Shown here in pieces: positions 1-9,188 of a stretch of 43,701 nucleotides of DNA. Numbering within the stretch: the stretch's first letter is position 1; every line of letters starts with the position of its first letter. The notes beneath the pieces were generated by a model that was not told where the DNA came from, ran no database searches, and was given only the letters and a program-made list of their open reading frames with translations. Made by a program: the position numbers and the translations under genes. Source of the stretch: Chloroflexota bacterium (GTDB taxonomy: Bacteria > Chloroflexota > Dehalococcoidia > UBA2979); contig PBEG01000023.1 of NCBI GenBank assembly GCA_002718395.1, positions 1 through 43,701 on the forward strand, read 5' to 3'.

Positions 1-55
1 GTTTATTAATGTATAGTAACCCTATATGCATTTGAATGTAAACAAGCTTAAAATA

Positions 56-85
56 TTGAAACGAACTAGTTTTTTTGAATATAAT
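56..85 (+). promoter_or_regulatory. Candidate sigma70 promoter before the GH18-like gene
   Basis: A TTGAAA box (56-61) and a perfect TATAAT (80-85) are separated by 18 bases. Transcription would be expected to start near base 92, only about five bases before the chosen ATG at 97. That would leave the GAGG at 87-90 outside the message. Either the transcript is nearly leaderless or this match is chance in AT-rich DNA and the true promoter lies to the left. Confidence 0.3.
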
Positions 86-96
86 TGAGGATTTCG

Positions 97-1989
97 ATGG
101 ATAATGGCTTTGATGGCAATGATGATTTTCCAATAAATAAAGATATTTTTGATGACTACACTCTTGGTGCTTCTCCCAAATCAAAAAAAGGCCTCCCAAT
201 AAAACCTATTTTATTCATTGCTTTGATTGCATTTGTAATCTATTATTTTTTTCCATCTAGTAACTCAAACGAAAACAATACTCAAGAAGAGATTCGTCAA
301 TATAAAGTTGCTAAAAAAAATATGCCTGAAAAACTTCCATCTGAATTTATGCCAGTTTCTAATTTCTATGACATTGACATTATTGATCCAGATATAATTG
401 GTAAAAAAATATCAATTAGTTTAAAACTAACTGAACCAATACGAGAAAACGATAAGACTTTTTTTTATTATTATGATTCATTGTATGGTACATGGCATAG
501 ACTGTCTCAAGCAACGACCAATTTAGAAGGCACAATTGCATCAGGACAAATAGCGAAACTGCCTAGTAATATTATGGTTGTTTCTGCGCCGGATAGAATT
601 AGACAGTTAAGTTATATCAGTTGCCTTGAATGTGATACAAGTGAACATGCTATATCAAATAGTGATAGCATTATATTTGCTAGCCCAGATTTAACAGGAA
701 TTGATGGAAAAATTACTTTAAGAAAAATAGACACAGTAGATATTAATACATTGTCTAGTTCTAATTTCTTCTATGGGATTGAAGCTAACGATAAACGAAC
801 ATCTGAAATTATTAATTACATTCTTGAGGATTCAAATAGAATTGATGAACATATCCAAAATATTATTGCGGAAATAAAACAAATTAAAACAGCTGGAATA
901 CATATCAACTATCAAAATATTAAATTAGAAAACAAGAAATTATTTACTAGTTTTATCAATAGGTTATCTGATGTTCTTGCTACTCAAAACTTAGGTCAAT
1001 TAATTGTCTCATTGCCTGTTTCAGACGATCTTGAAAACGATTCATATGATTGGCAAAAGATTTTTGATGTTGCTCAAAGGGTATGGGTGCATCCATCTGA
1101 AGATGGATCAAAATTGTATAAAGAGTTAGATCATTTATCTGAAATGTCTGAAAAATTAGATTTAGATAATTCAAAAATGCATTTAGTAATTAATTCCATC
1201 GCTAGAGAAAGATCTATGGATGGGATTGATGCAATTTCTCGAGTAGATGCATTGAAAATAGCCAGTGATTTTTCTGTTAAACTTAATGAAAAAGCAGTTA
1301 CTACAGATTCCCCAATTACTTTAGATGCATTAAATTTAAATACTCTTAATACTGGCAATAATAAATTAAGCTGGGATGATATATCTAAGTCCGTATCCTT
1401 TAGGTATATCAGTAATGGAAGCGAAAGAACAATTTGGATTCAGAATAGCTTTTCATTACGTTTTCAAATTTATTTTGCAGAAAAAAATAAATTTGCAGGT
1501 GTTGTTGTTAATGCAAATCAATTAGATCAACATACTAAAGAATATTGGGAAATATTTAATAAATATTTAACTAGCGCAGAAATTGAATTATTAAAGCCCT
1601 TTGATGATTATGTACGTTTGAATTGGAATGCGTCAGGAGGCGTCTTTGAAAATAATAGCGGTGAGTCAATTACTTGGCGCTCACCCAAAGATGCAGGAGC
1701 CTATAGCATTCAACTCAGTGCCTCTGACGGTGAGGTTTTCTTATCAACAGAGCTAGTAATTAATGTTGTTGCTGCTAAGAATACTGCATCTTTGATTACT
1801 CAATTAACCAAAACTTTGCCAAATATAAATATTGAATTTATTAGTGTTGTTCAAAATGAAATCAAGAAACCTCTCATCGAAGAAGTGACTAAAACAGATA
1901 AAGACCAAAGTAAAGAGATCGTAAAAAATGTTTCAATTGTTGAATACCGCCCTATGCCTATTGGCCCACCTGGACCCGCTGGCAATTAA
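97..1989 (+). CDS. Membrane-anchored degenerate GH18-like protein with Ig-like domain
   Basis: The 630-residue product has a short acidic cytoplasmic head, one membrane segment at about residues 37-52 and a long external part. I chose ATG 97 over the listed TTG 85 because GAGG lies six bases upstream of it. Residues 266-273 read AGIHINYQ, which lines up with the GH18 active-site pattern DGxDxDxE. The acidic residues are replaced by H, N and Q, so hydrolase activity is unlikely. A later VVVNANQLD segment resembles the C-terminal strand of that barrel. An Ig/PKD-like beta domain follows at about 505-560, and the tail ends in a collagen-like PIGPPGPAG. By inference it is a cell-envelope binding or scaffold protein. 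The GH18 relation rests on motif reading only. It lies 21 bases upstream of rsmD. Confidence 0.6.
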   Translation: MDNGFDGNDDFPINKDIFDDYTLGASPKSKKGLPIKPILFIALIAFVIYYFFPSSNSNENNTQEEIRQYKVAKKNMPEKLPSEFMPVSNFYDIDIIDPDIIGKKISISLKLTEPIRENDKTFFYYYDSLYGTWHRLSQATTNLEGTIASGQIAKLPSNIMVVSAPDRIRQLSYISCLECDTSEHAISNSDSIIFASPDLTGIDGKITLRKIDTVDINTLSSSNFFYGIEANDKRTSEIINYILEDSNRIDEHIQNIIAEIKQIKTAGIHINYQNIKLENKKLFTSFINRLSDVLATQNLGQLIVSLPVSDDLENDSYDWQKIFDVAQRVWVHPSEDGSKLYKELDHLSEMSEKLDLDNSKMHLVINSIARERSMDGIDAISRVDALKIASDFSVKLNEKAVTTDSPITLDALNLNTLNTGNNKLSWDDISKSVSFRYISNGSERTIWIQNSFSLRFQIYFAEKNKFAGVVVNANQLDQHTKEYWEIFNKYLTSAEIELLKPFDDYVRLNWNASGGVFENNSGESITWRSPKDAGAYSIQLSASDGEVFLSTELVINVVAAKNTASLITQLTKTLPNINIEFISVVQNEIKKPLIEEVTKTDKDQSKEIVKNVSIVEYRPMPIGPPGPAGN

Positions 1990-2010
1990 TATGAATTTAA
2001 GGAGTTATAG

Positions 2011-2556
2011 TTGCTAATTGTCACTGGTGGCATTGCAAAGGGCACTAAACTTAAATTGCCAGATGAAAAGATTACAAGACCAACTTCCCAAAAAATGCGC
2101 GAAGCACTCTTTGCTATAATTGAGAATTTTGGAATTGACTTCAAGATAGTTTTTGATTTGTATGCTGGGAGCGGAATGCTTGGAATTGAAGCTTTATCTC
2201 GAGGTGCTGATAGCTGTATTTTTATCGAATCAAATAAAAATATATGCAAAATCATTAAAAACAATCTTAAATCGACTAATTTAATCAGTAAATCAGAAGT
2301 TCTTAATGCATCTGTTGGGAAATGGAAAGTTAGTGTAAATAATGAGCCTACATTAATCTTGGTTGATCCCCCCTTTAATGATGAGCTTAAATGGATTAAG
2401 ATAGAAAAATCTTTGGGAGATCTTTCATTTTACAAAGATTTGATTTTGGTCATTGAACATTTTCATAAAGATGATGCTCCAGAATTTATTTGTGGAATTA
2501 ATAAATTTCGTTCAAGGAGACATGGAGATTCTATAATAAGTTTTTATAAAATCTAA
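2011..2556 (+). CDS. rsmD: 16S rRNA (guanine966-N2)-methyltransferase
   Basis: RsmD methylates G966 of 16S rRNA during small-subunit assembly, using S-adenosylmethionine. The 181-residue length is normal for the family. The N-terminus carries the family pattern GG.AKG..L and RPTSQKMREALF. The SAM-binding loop DLYAGSGMLGIEALSRGA lies near residue 48, and the catalytic DPPF motif is at about residue 118. The start is TTG 2011, supported by AAGGAG seven bases upstream. It is followed by coaD, a gene pair that is common in bacteria. Confidence 0.93.
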   Translation: MLIVTGGIAKGTKLKLPDEKITRPTSQKMREALFAIIENFGIDFKIVFDLYAGSGMLGIEALSRGADSCIFIESNKNICKIIKNNLKSTNLISKSEVLNASVGKWKVSVNNEPTLILVDPPFNDELKWIKIEKSLGDLSFYKDLILVIEHFHKDDAPEFICGINKFRSRRHGDSIISFYKI

Positions 2557-2584
2557 ATAGTTTAGGAATTGATTGAGGATAAAA

Positions 2585-3064
2585 ATGGTAGTTGCAATGT
2601 ACCCTGGAAGATTTGATCCAGTAACAAATGGACATTTGGATATAGTTGATCGAGCTTCTAAAATTTTTGATCATTTGATTATTGGTATTGCTGCAGGGGA
2701 CGTAAAGACCAATTTATTTTCTGCCGAAGAACGTGCAGAATTGTTTAAAAAATCAACTGCTCAATATGACAATATATCTGTCGAAATTTTTGATGGGCTA
2801 ACAATAGATACAGCACGAAATTTAAACGTGAATGTATTAATTAGAGGGCTGCGAGCTGTAACAGATTTTACAACTGAATTTGACATGGCATTAATGAACC
2901 GAGACATGGAACAAGAGATTGAATCAATATTTTTTATTACAGATTTGGGTAATTTATTTTTGAGTGCTAGTCGAGTTAGGGAACTAGCTAGTTATGGTGT
3001 AAATGTTGATCAATATGTTCCAGATATTGTTTCTAAAGAACTTACAAAAAAATTTAATTCATAA
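2585..3064 (+). CDS. coaD: Phosphopantetheine adenylyltransferase
   Basis: CoaD transfers AMP from ATP to 4'-phosphopantetheine, the penultimate step of coenzyme A synthesis. The 159-residue product shows YPGRFDPVTNGH with the nucleotidyltransferase TxGH signature, RGLRAVTDF, and a C-terminal LSASRVRELASYG that matches the ATP-binding loop. I moved the start from TTG 2573 to ATG 2585, which sits six bases after GAGG. The genes upstream and downstream are on the same strand with short gaps, so rsmD, coaD and the coiled-coil gene probably form an operon. Confidence 0.95.
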   Translation: MVVAMYPGRFDPVTNGHLDIVDRASKIFDHLIIGIAAGDVKTNLFSAEERAELFKKSTAQYDNISVEIFDGLTIDTARNLNVNVLIRGLRAVTDFTTEFDMALMNRDMEQEIESIFFITDLGNLFLSASRVRELASYGVNVDQYVPDIVSKELTKKFNS

Positions 3065-3073
3065 AGAGGAATA

Positions 3074-3811
3074 ATGGATTTACTTCACCTTGTTGATAAA
3101 TTAGAAGAATTGGTAGCTGATTCTAAGAAGGTGCCTCTTGGTAATAGGATAATGCTTCCTTATGATCGGATATTAGAAATTATTGATGAGTTGCGTATTG
3201 CTATTCCTAATGATGTTCGTGAAGCCGAAGAACTTGTTTTAAATAAGTCATCTCTTTTACGATCAGCAGAAGAAGAAGCTAAGCTTGTAATTTCAGCTGC
3301 TGAATCTAAAGCAAGCACTTTGATGGACGAACATGAAATTGTTCAAAGTGCTAGATTAAAAGCAGATCAAATTATTCAACAAGGTGAAAATAATCTTAAG
3401 GAAAGAATTAATCAAGCAAATCAAGAGATAACCAAGCGAATAGAAGATTCTAGGGTTTTGGCTCAACAAGAAATGGGAGCTGCCGATAATTATGCTAAAC
3501 AATTACTTGAAAGACAAGATCGACAACTTCAAGCATTTACTTCATCTGTACATAATGGGTTAGAACAATTAGATAGAGTTCAAAATGTGGAGCAAATTGT
3601 CAATGAGGATACTCTGGATACTAATAATATTGATTTAGGTGATTCTCAGTCAATGGAACTTGAAGAGGAGATAGTTATAGATACAACTTCAGAATCTGAA
3701 AATAATTTAGAACTTTCTAATGAAAATTTAGAACAAATTATCGATTCTAATAATACAACAGAAAAAATTGTTGATGATTTCTCGTTAGATGATTTTGACG
3801 AACGAAAATAG
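3074..3811 (+). CDS. DivIVA/SepIVA-like coiled-coil protein
   Basis: The 245-residue product begins with a short conserved-looking head (LLHLVDKLEELVADSKKVP...RIMLPYDRILEIIDELR). A long alanine-, glutamate- and glutamine-rich coiled coil spans about residues 50-175, and the tail is low-complexity and acidic. There is no membrane segment. DivIVA/SepIVA-type cell-division or growth-site proteins of actinobacteria and Chloroflexota have this architecture and often lie beside coaD, so a septum or envelope-growth role is inferred. GAGG precedes the ATG nine bases after the coaD stop. An ATPase b-subunit-like label would also fit the coil, but there is no membrane anchor. Confidence 0.6.
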   Translation: MDLLHLVDKLEELVADSKKVPLGNRIMLPYDRILEIIDELRIAIPNDVREAEELVLNKSSLLRSAEEEAKLVISAAESKASTLMDEHEIVQSARLKADQIIQQGENNLKERINQANQEITKRIEDSRVLAQQEMGAADNYAKQLLERQDRQLQAFTSSVHNGLEQLDRVQNVEQIVNEDTLDTNNIDLGDSQSMELEEEIVIDTTSESENNLELSNENLEQIIDSNNTTEKIVDDFSLDDFDERK

Positions 3812-3827
3812 TTTGTAATAAATTAAA

Positions 3828-6299
3828 TTATTTTATGACTATATTTAATAGTTTATCTTGTATGTATATCACTTTAATAATTTCTTTTTGATTTAAATAT
3901 GTTGCAATTTTTTCGTTTTCTTTTGCTTGTTGAAGGACTGTAGGCTCATCAGCACCAACCATAATATCTAGTGATACACGTAATTTACCATTAATTTGAA
4001 TCGGTATTTCTTGTGTGTCAGATATTGTTAACTCATCAATATACTCAGGCCAACTCATTTTATGGATAGAATATTCTTTGCCTATTTGCATCCAAAGTTC
4101 TTCACTGATATGAGGGCAAAGTGGAGCAATCATTAGGCATAGAAATTCAATTGCTTCATCCCAGGATTTTAAATCATTTTTATTGATTTCATCAATTGCT
4201 ATCAGCGCATTTGTCATTTCCATTAATGATGCAATCATTGTATTGAATCGAAAATTTTCAATATCATAAGTAGCTTTTTTTAACGTAGAGTGACTTATTT
4301 TTTTTATCATCGTTGATTTTTCTTCAATAGTCGTTATTGTTGGTCGGGTTAAAACAAGATTCCATAATCGATTTAACCATCTATGAGTACCAACAACACC
4401 TGATAAATCATATGGCCCACCTTGATCCCAAGGACCCAAAAACATTAAATATGATCTAAATGCATCAGCGCCCCATTTTTCAACTTGACTATCTGGAGCA
4501 ACAACGTTTCCTCTTGATTTTGACATTCTTTGACCATCAGTACCTAATATCTGACCTTGACTAAAATAACGAGTAAATGGTTCATCGTCCTTCAAAACAC
4601 CCATATCTCTTGCTGCTTTGTAAAAAAATCTTGAATATAAAAGATGCATTGTTGCGTGTTCTGCGCCTCCAGTATATTGATCTACAGGAAGCCATGAATT
4701 TTCAGAATCTGAACTGATTACTGCATTTTTATTTTTTGAATCTGCATATCTTATGTAGTACCATGATGAACACATAAAGGTATCCATTGTATCGGTTTCA
4801 CGTTTTGCTGGACCTTTGCATTTTGGGCAAGTTGTGTTTACAAACTCTTCACTCAATGACAAAGGTGATTTGCCCGTAGGTAAAAATTCAACATCATAAG
4901 GTAGTTTAATTGGTAAATCATTTTCTGGGACTGGAACTATGCCACATTCATTATTTTCACAATAAATTATCGGTATTGGGGCACCCCAATATCTTTGCCT
5001 AGAGATTAACCAATCTCGCATACGATATTGAATTTTCAGTTTGCCTATTTTCTCTTTATCTAAGTAATCAGTAATTTCATTTATTGCAGTTTTTGTATCT
5101 TTCCCATTGAATTGCTCAGAATTAATTAGAGTGCCATCTTCAGTAAAGGCCTCAATTAATTCTTGCTTATTATTTAGCGAATTACTAATTACTTGAATAA
5201 TTTCTAATGAGAATTTAGTAGCAAAATCAAAATCTCTTTGATCATGAGCAGGCACACCCATTACAGCGCCAGTTCCATATGTAGGTGAGACATAGTCTGC
5301 TATCCATATTTGAATCTTCTTTTCATTGAGTGGGTGCAAACAATATGCGCCAGTAAAGACGCCAGTCTTTTCTTTTAAAAGAGATTCTCGTTCAATTTCT
5401 GATTTTAATTTTGTTGAATCTTGATATTGCTTTACTTCATTTTTTTGTTCTTGAGTTGTTATTTTATCAACTAGAGGATGTTCTGGTGCAAGGACCATAA
5501 ATGATACACCGAATAAAGTGTCTGGTCTTGTCGTAAAGACATTGATTTTTAATTCAGTAGTATTCATCTCTGAGTCAAGGATGGAAAAATCAATTTCTGC
5601 TCCTACGGATTTGCCAATCCAGTTTTTTTGCATTGATTTAACTGATGACGGCCAATCCATTTGATCGTTATCTAGTAGTTCATCTGCATAATCAGTAATG
5701 CGAAAAAACCACTGCTCCATTTCTCTTTGCTCAACCAATGCACCAGATCTATCAGATTTACCATCTATGACTTGTTCATTTGCTAAAGTAGTTTCATCAA
5801 TTGGGTCCCAATTAACTAAAGCCTTGCCTCTATAAGCTAAGTCATTATTATAGAGTTGTAAAAACCACCATTGTGTCCATTTATAATAATCATCAGCACT
5901 TGTATTAACTTCTCTATTCCAATCAAACATTGCCCCCATTTTTTTTAGTTGTTTTCTCATCCTTTCAATATTTCCATCTGTCCAATCTTTAGGGTGGGTT
6001 TTGCCTTTAATTGCTGCATTTTCGGCAGGTAAACCGAATGCATCAAAACCCATTGGGAATAGGACATTATTCCCTTTCATACTGTAATATCTTGCTAGTG
6101 AGTCAGATGGCGCCATTGCATACCAATGACCAATATGTAGATCTCCAGAAGTATAAGGAAACATGGTGAGATGATAGCGATTCTTTTTCTTAGAATCCTT
6201 ATTTGGTGTATTGTATAGCTTGTCTTTATCCCATTTTTTCTGCCATTTTTTTTCAATAGCATTTGGATTGTATTCTTCTATTTTTTCTGAATTTTGCAT
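3828..6299 (-). CDS. leuS: Leucyl-tRNA synthetase
   Basis: This class I synthetase charges tRNA-Leu. The 823-residue product has the HIGH signature at residues 55-58 (PYTSGDLHIGHW), the CP1 editing domain with TTRPDTLFGVSFMVLAPEH, a zinc-type CxxC pair (CPKCKGPAKRETDTMDTF), and the KMSKS loop as RMSKSRGNV at about residue 590. An anticodon-binding domain and C-terminal ubiquitin-like domain follow. The length is that of bacterial LeuRS. No clear Shine-Dalgarno is seen. It is convergent with the coiled-coil gene and divergent from the MMPL gene. Confidence 0.97.
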   Translation of the reverse strand: MQNSEKIEEYNPNAIEKKWQKKWDKDKLYNTPNKDSKKKNRYHLTMFPYTSGDLHIGHWYAMAPSDSLARYYSMKGNNVLFPMGFDAFGLPAENAAIKGKTHPKDWTDGNIERMRKQLKKMGAMFDWNREVNTSADDYYKWTQWWFLQLYNNDLAYRGKALVNWDPIDETTLANEQVIDGKSDRSGALVEQREMEQWFFRITDYADELLDNDQMDWPSSVKSMQKNWIGKSVGAEIDFSILDSEMNTTELKINVFTTRPDTLFGVSFMVLAPEHPLVDKITTQEQKNEVKQYQDSTKLKSEIERESLLKEKTGVFTGAYCLHPLNEKKIQIWIADYVSPTYGTGAVMGVPAHDQRDFDFATKFSLEIIQVISNSLNNKQELIEAFTEDGTLINSEQFNGKDTKTAINEITDYLDKEKIGKLKIQYRMRDWLISRQRYWGAPIPIIYCENNECGIVPVPENDLPIKLPYDVEFLPTGKSPLSLSEEFVNTTCPKCKGPAKRETDTMDTFMCSSWYYIRYADSKNKNAVISSDSENSWLPVDQYTGGAEHATMHLLYSRFFYKAARDMGVLKDDEPFTRYFSQGQILGTDGQRMSKSRGNVVAPDSQVEKWGADAFRSYLMFLGPWDQGGPYDLSGVVGTHRWLNRLWNLVLTRPTITTIEEKSTMIKKISHSTLKKATYDIENFRFNTMIASLMEMTNALIAIDEINKNDLKSWDEAIEFLCLMIAPLCPHISEELWMQIGKEYSIHKMSWPEYIDELTISDTQEIPIQINGKLRVSLDIMVGADEPTVLQQAKENEKIATYLNQKEIIKVIYIQDKLLNIVIK

Positions 6300-6529
6300 T
6301 AGTTTTTTTTCTTTTTATAAATGATTATATTAAGTTATTTTATAACACTAAATCATTTATAAAAATGTTTATTTTTTAGTTTATGAAATAAATTAAGATG
6401 TTAATTAAGTAATCATTTAACATTTTAAAATTAAATCCATGATAAAAAAAAATTGTTATTATTTATAACTTAAATTTATGTTTAATTTATATTCGAAGAG
6501 GATTTAGAATTAATTCATTGAGGAGCGTT
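6300..6529. other. AT-rich divergent intergenic region
   Basis: About 230 bases separate the leuS start from the MMPL start. The region is very AT-rich and must hold both divergent promoters. A TATAAT on the minus strand (6324-6329) is a possible leuS -10 box, with only a weak TTTAGT upstream. I see no ORF, no RNA gene and no convincing terminator. Confidence 0.5.
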
Positions 6530-8725
6530 ATGACAAATCTTGGTTTTACAGGGACTATAGCCAAAGCATCAACAAAATATAGATTCGCAGTTTTATTTGT
6601 TTGGATTGTATTATTTCTTATAGGTGGCTACTTTGCTGCTGGAATAAACGATCATACAGAGAATGATCAAGGTTTTGTGACTGAACCAGAATCTGAAAAA
6701 GCTCTTGCTCTGTACAATAAAGAATTTTCTTCAGACTCTATAGTTTCTTTGAGTGAAAATATTATTATAAAATCTCTTGATAATCAGACCATCAATGATA
6801 CTGAATTTCAGTCCATAGTCAGTGATGTAACGAGTAAAATAAGAGCTTTAGAATCTAGCGTTGCATTTGCTACTAATTTTTATGAAACTAATATGTCTAA
6901 TTTAGTTTCTCAAGATCAAAAAATTACATTAATCCCAGTTGATTTAAAAGGAACCTTTGAAAATTCTGCTTTAACTGCTCGTCCTTATGTGGAATTGATT
7001 CATGAACTAGATTCTGAACATAACAATTTTGATATACTAACATCTGGTTTTGCTTCAATAGATTTAAACTTTGTCGAAGTTGCAGAAGACGATCTTGCTA
7101 GTGAAATTCAAGTAATGCCCATTGCTTTACTAGTTTTATTATTTGTGTTTGGAGCTTTAGTTGCCTCAGTCATTCCAATTCTTTTAGGACTAGTGGCCAT
7201 TGTAATCGCAATTGGAATTTGTGCATTAATTAGCCGAATTTATCCACTAAATATATTTGTTACAAATATCGTATTGACAATTGGGCTAGCTGTCGGAATC
7301 GATTATGCATTATTTATTATGGACCGTTTTAGAGAAGAAAGATCGAAGGGTCTTGAAAAAATTAATGCAATAACTAAAGCGGGCTCTACATCTTCTCGTG
7401 CAGTGTTATTCTCAGGTTTTACTGTAATGTTGTCCCTTCTAGGAATGTTTATTGTTCCAACAGATATTTTTCGAAGTTTAGGATTAGGTGCAATTATAGT
7501 TGTTGTAGTTTCTATAGTGTCATCATTGACTTTATTGCCTGCCATATTAGCAATTCTAGGTGATAGCATTAATCGGCTTAAAATTCCATTTATTCAGACA
7601 AGCACTAAAGAAGAAAGTAAATTTTGGTCTGCTATCGCTTTTAATGTTATGAAATACAAGATTGTAGGGGTTATCGTCCCTGCTGTTGTACTAGTGCTTA
7701 TAAGTTCACAATATTTTAATATCACTATTGGGGCTAGTGGCGTTGAAACTCTTCCTGAAGAAAACCGAGCACGTAAAGCCTATGAAATTTTAGAATCAAC
7801 TTTCTTATCTGGAGGCATTGCCACGCCAATTATTATCGTTGCAGAGAGCAATAATGATGAGCAATCCAACATGCTGAGTGGTTTTGAGCAGTTAAATAAT
7901 GAAATTAATGCAAGTAATGCTTTTGGACCAATTTTAGGATTTGAAACTAGTAATTCAGGTTCTGCGTATGCCTTGCAGGTTGCACCAAAAAGCTCAGCAA
8001 CTAGTGGCGCTGCAACTGATTCTGTTGATTTGTTACGTAACTCATTAATTCCCAAATCTTTTGGAGTCAATGATAACAAAGTTCTTGTAGGTGGCCAAAG
8101 TGCTGGTTATAAAGATTTCTATCTCTTAGTTGATCAATATACTCCAATAGTATTTATTTTCGTCTTATCCACAAGCTTTTTGCTTCTACTGGTTGTATTT
8201 AGATCCATTTTTGTTCCTATAAAAGCAGTGATTATGAACATGTTAGGCGTAGGAACAGCATATGGTCTTATGTATCTTGTTTTTGAAAAAGGATATGCAG
8301 CAAGTTTTTTTGGGTTTCAACAAGTTGAGAGTATTGAAGCCTGGGTACCATTATTTTTGTTTACAATTGTTTTTGGGCTATCAATGGATTATGAAGTTTT
8401 CTTATTAAGTAGGATTCGTGAACATTTTGATGCTAACGGTAATAATGCTGAAGCTGTCGCACATGGTATCAAAAGGACAGGTAAATTAATTACCGGAGCT
8501 GCTGGGATCATGATCGTTGTTTTTAGTGGATTTGCAATGGGTGAATTAACTATGTTTCAACAAATGGGATTCGGAACGGGTATTGCCGTATTCATAGACG
8601 CTACGGTTATAAGAATGATTTTTGTTCCAGCCTCTATGGCTCTTGTAGATAAATGGAATTGGTACTTTCCTAGTTGGTTAAATTGGATTCCAGATGTTAG
8701 AGTAGAACCACCAGAAAATATTTAA
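6530..8725 (+). CDS. MMPL family RND transporter
   Basis: The 731-residue product has the two-fold RND layout. It starts with a membrane segment near residue 25, followed by an external loop of about 150 residues and five grouped membrane helices. A second external loop and a second helix group complete it. The MMPL-type helix motifs GLAVGIDYALFIMDRFREE and GLSMDYEVFLLSRIREH appear once in each half, and their Asp residues are those used for proton coupling in the family. Substrates cannot be read from sequence; actinobacterial relatives export lipids or drugs. ATG 6530 follows AGGAG, so I prefer it to the listed TTG 6518. The VOC and LLM genes follow closely. Confidence 0.85.
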   Translation: MTNLGFTGTIAKASTKYRFAVLFVWIVLFLIGGYFAAGINDHTENDQGFVTEPESEKALALYNKEFSSDSIVSLSENIIIKSLDNQTINDTEFQSIVSDVTSKIRALESSVAFATNFYETNMSNLVSQDQKITLIPVDLKGTFENSALTARPYVELIHELDSEHNNFDILTSGFASIDLNFVEVAEDDLASEIQVMPIALLVLLFVFGALVASVIPILLGLVAIVIAIGICALISRIYPLNIFVTNIVLTIGLAVGIDYALFIMDRFREERSKGLEKINAITKAGSTSSRAVLFSGFTVMLSLLGMFIVPTDIFRSLGLGAIIVVVVSIVSSLTLLPAILAILGDSINRLKIPFIQTSTKEESKFWSAIAFNVMKYKIVGVIVPAVVLVLISSQYFNITIGASGVETLPEENRARKAYEILESTFLSGGIATPIIIVAESNNDEQSNMLSGFEQLNNEINASNAFGPILGFETSNSGSAYALQVAPKSSATSGAATDSVDLLRNSLIPKSFGVNDNKVLVGGQSAGYKDFYLLVDQYTPIVFIFVLSTSFLLLLVVFRSIFVPIKAVIMNMLGVGTAYGLMYLVFEKGYAASFFGFQQVESIEAWVPLFLFTIVFGLSMDYEVFLLSRIREHFDANGNNAEAVAHGIKRTGKLITGAAGIMIVVFSGFAMGELTMFQQMGFGTGIAVFIDATVIRMIFVPASMALVDKWNWYFPSWLNWIPDVRVEPPENI

Positions 8726-8747
8726 TTTCTGCGGGAAGGTTTGAAAA

Positions 8748-9155
8748 ATGTTTAATGGAATCAAAGGCGTATTTATTCGCGTGAACAATATTGAAGATGC
8801 TACCGATAAGTATTTAAAAGTATTTGGTGGTAAGTTGGTCCAAAGGCATAAATTTGAAGATTTAGGTTTTGATACTTCTGTAATTGAATATAATAATGAT
8901 ACTTTTATAGAAATCATTTCACCGCTAGGTGATTCAAGTCCTGTTCAAAAAGCGTTAGATAAATTTGGTGAAGGCGTACACTTAATTGCTATGGATAATG
9001 ATGATCCTGCACAGACTGTTAATGACCTAAGGGCAATGGGTCTTAATTTAATTAATGATCCTGGAGAAGGAAGCCCAATTACCCAACAAATATTTGTTCA
9101 TCCAAAAGAGTTAAATGGAATGATGGGATTAATTTCTGGCACTCCCATTGATTAA
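8748..9155 (+). CDS. VOC (glyoxalase-like) superfamily protein
   Basis: The 135-residue product has two babbab modules typical of the vicinal oxygen chelate fold and most resembles methylmalonyl-CoA epimerase in outline (VNNIEDATDKYLKVFG, FIEIISPLGDSSPVQKALDKFGEGVHLIAMD, IFVHPKELNGMM). The usual first metal His near the N-terminus and the last Glu are not obvious; only the His of GEGVHL is clear. I therefore leave the reaction open. GGAAGG lies upstream of the ATG. It sits between the MMPL transporter and an LLM monooxygenase, which hints at catabolism of an organic acid or an acyl-CoA. Confidence 0.7.
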   Translation: MFNGIKGVFIRVNNIEDATDKYLKVFGGKLVQRHKFEDLGFDTSVIEYNNDTFIEIISPLGDSSPVQKALDKFGEGVHLIAMDNDDPAQTVNDLRAMGLNLINDPGEGSPITQQIFVHPKELNGMMGLISGTPID

Positions 9156-9188
9156 TCAAGATGCGACAATTATTTACTGGAGCAAGTT

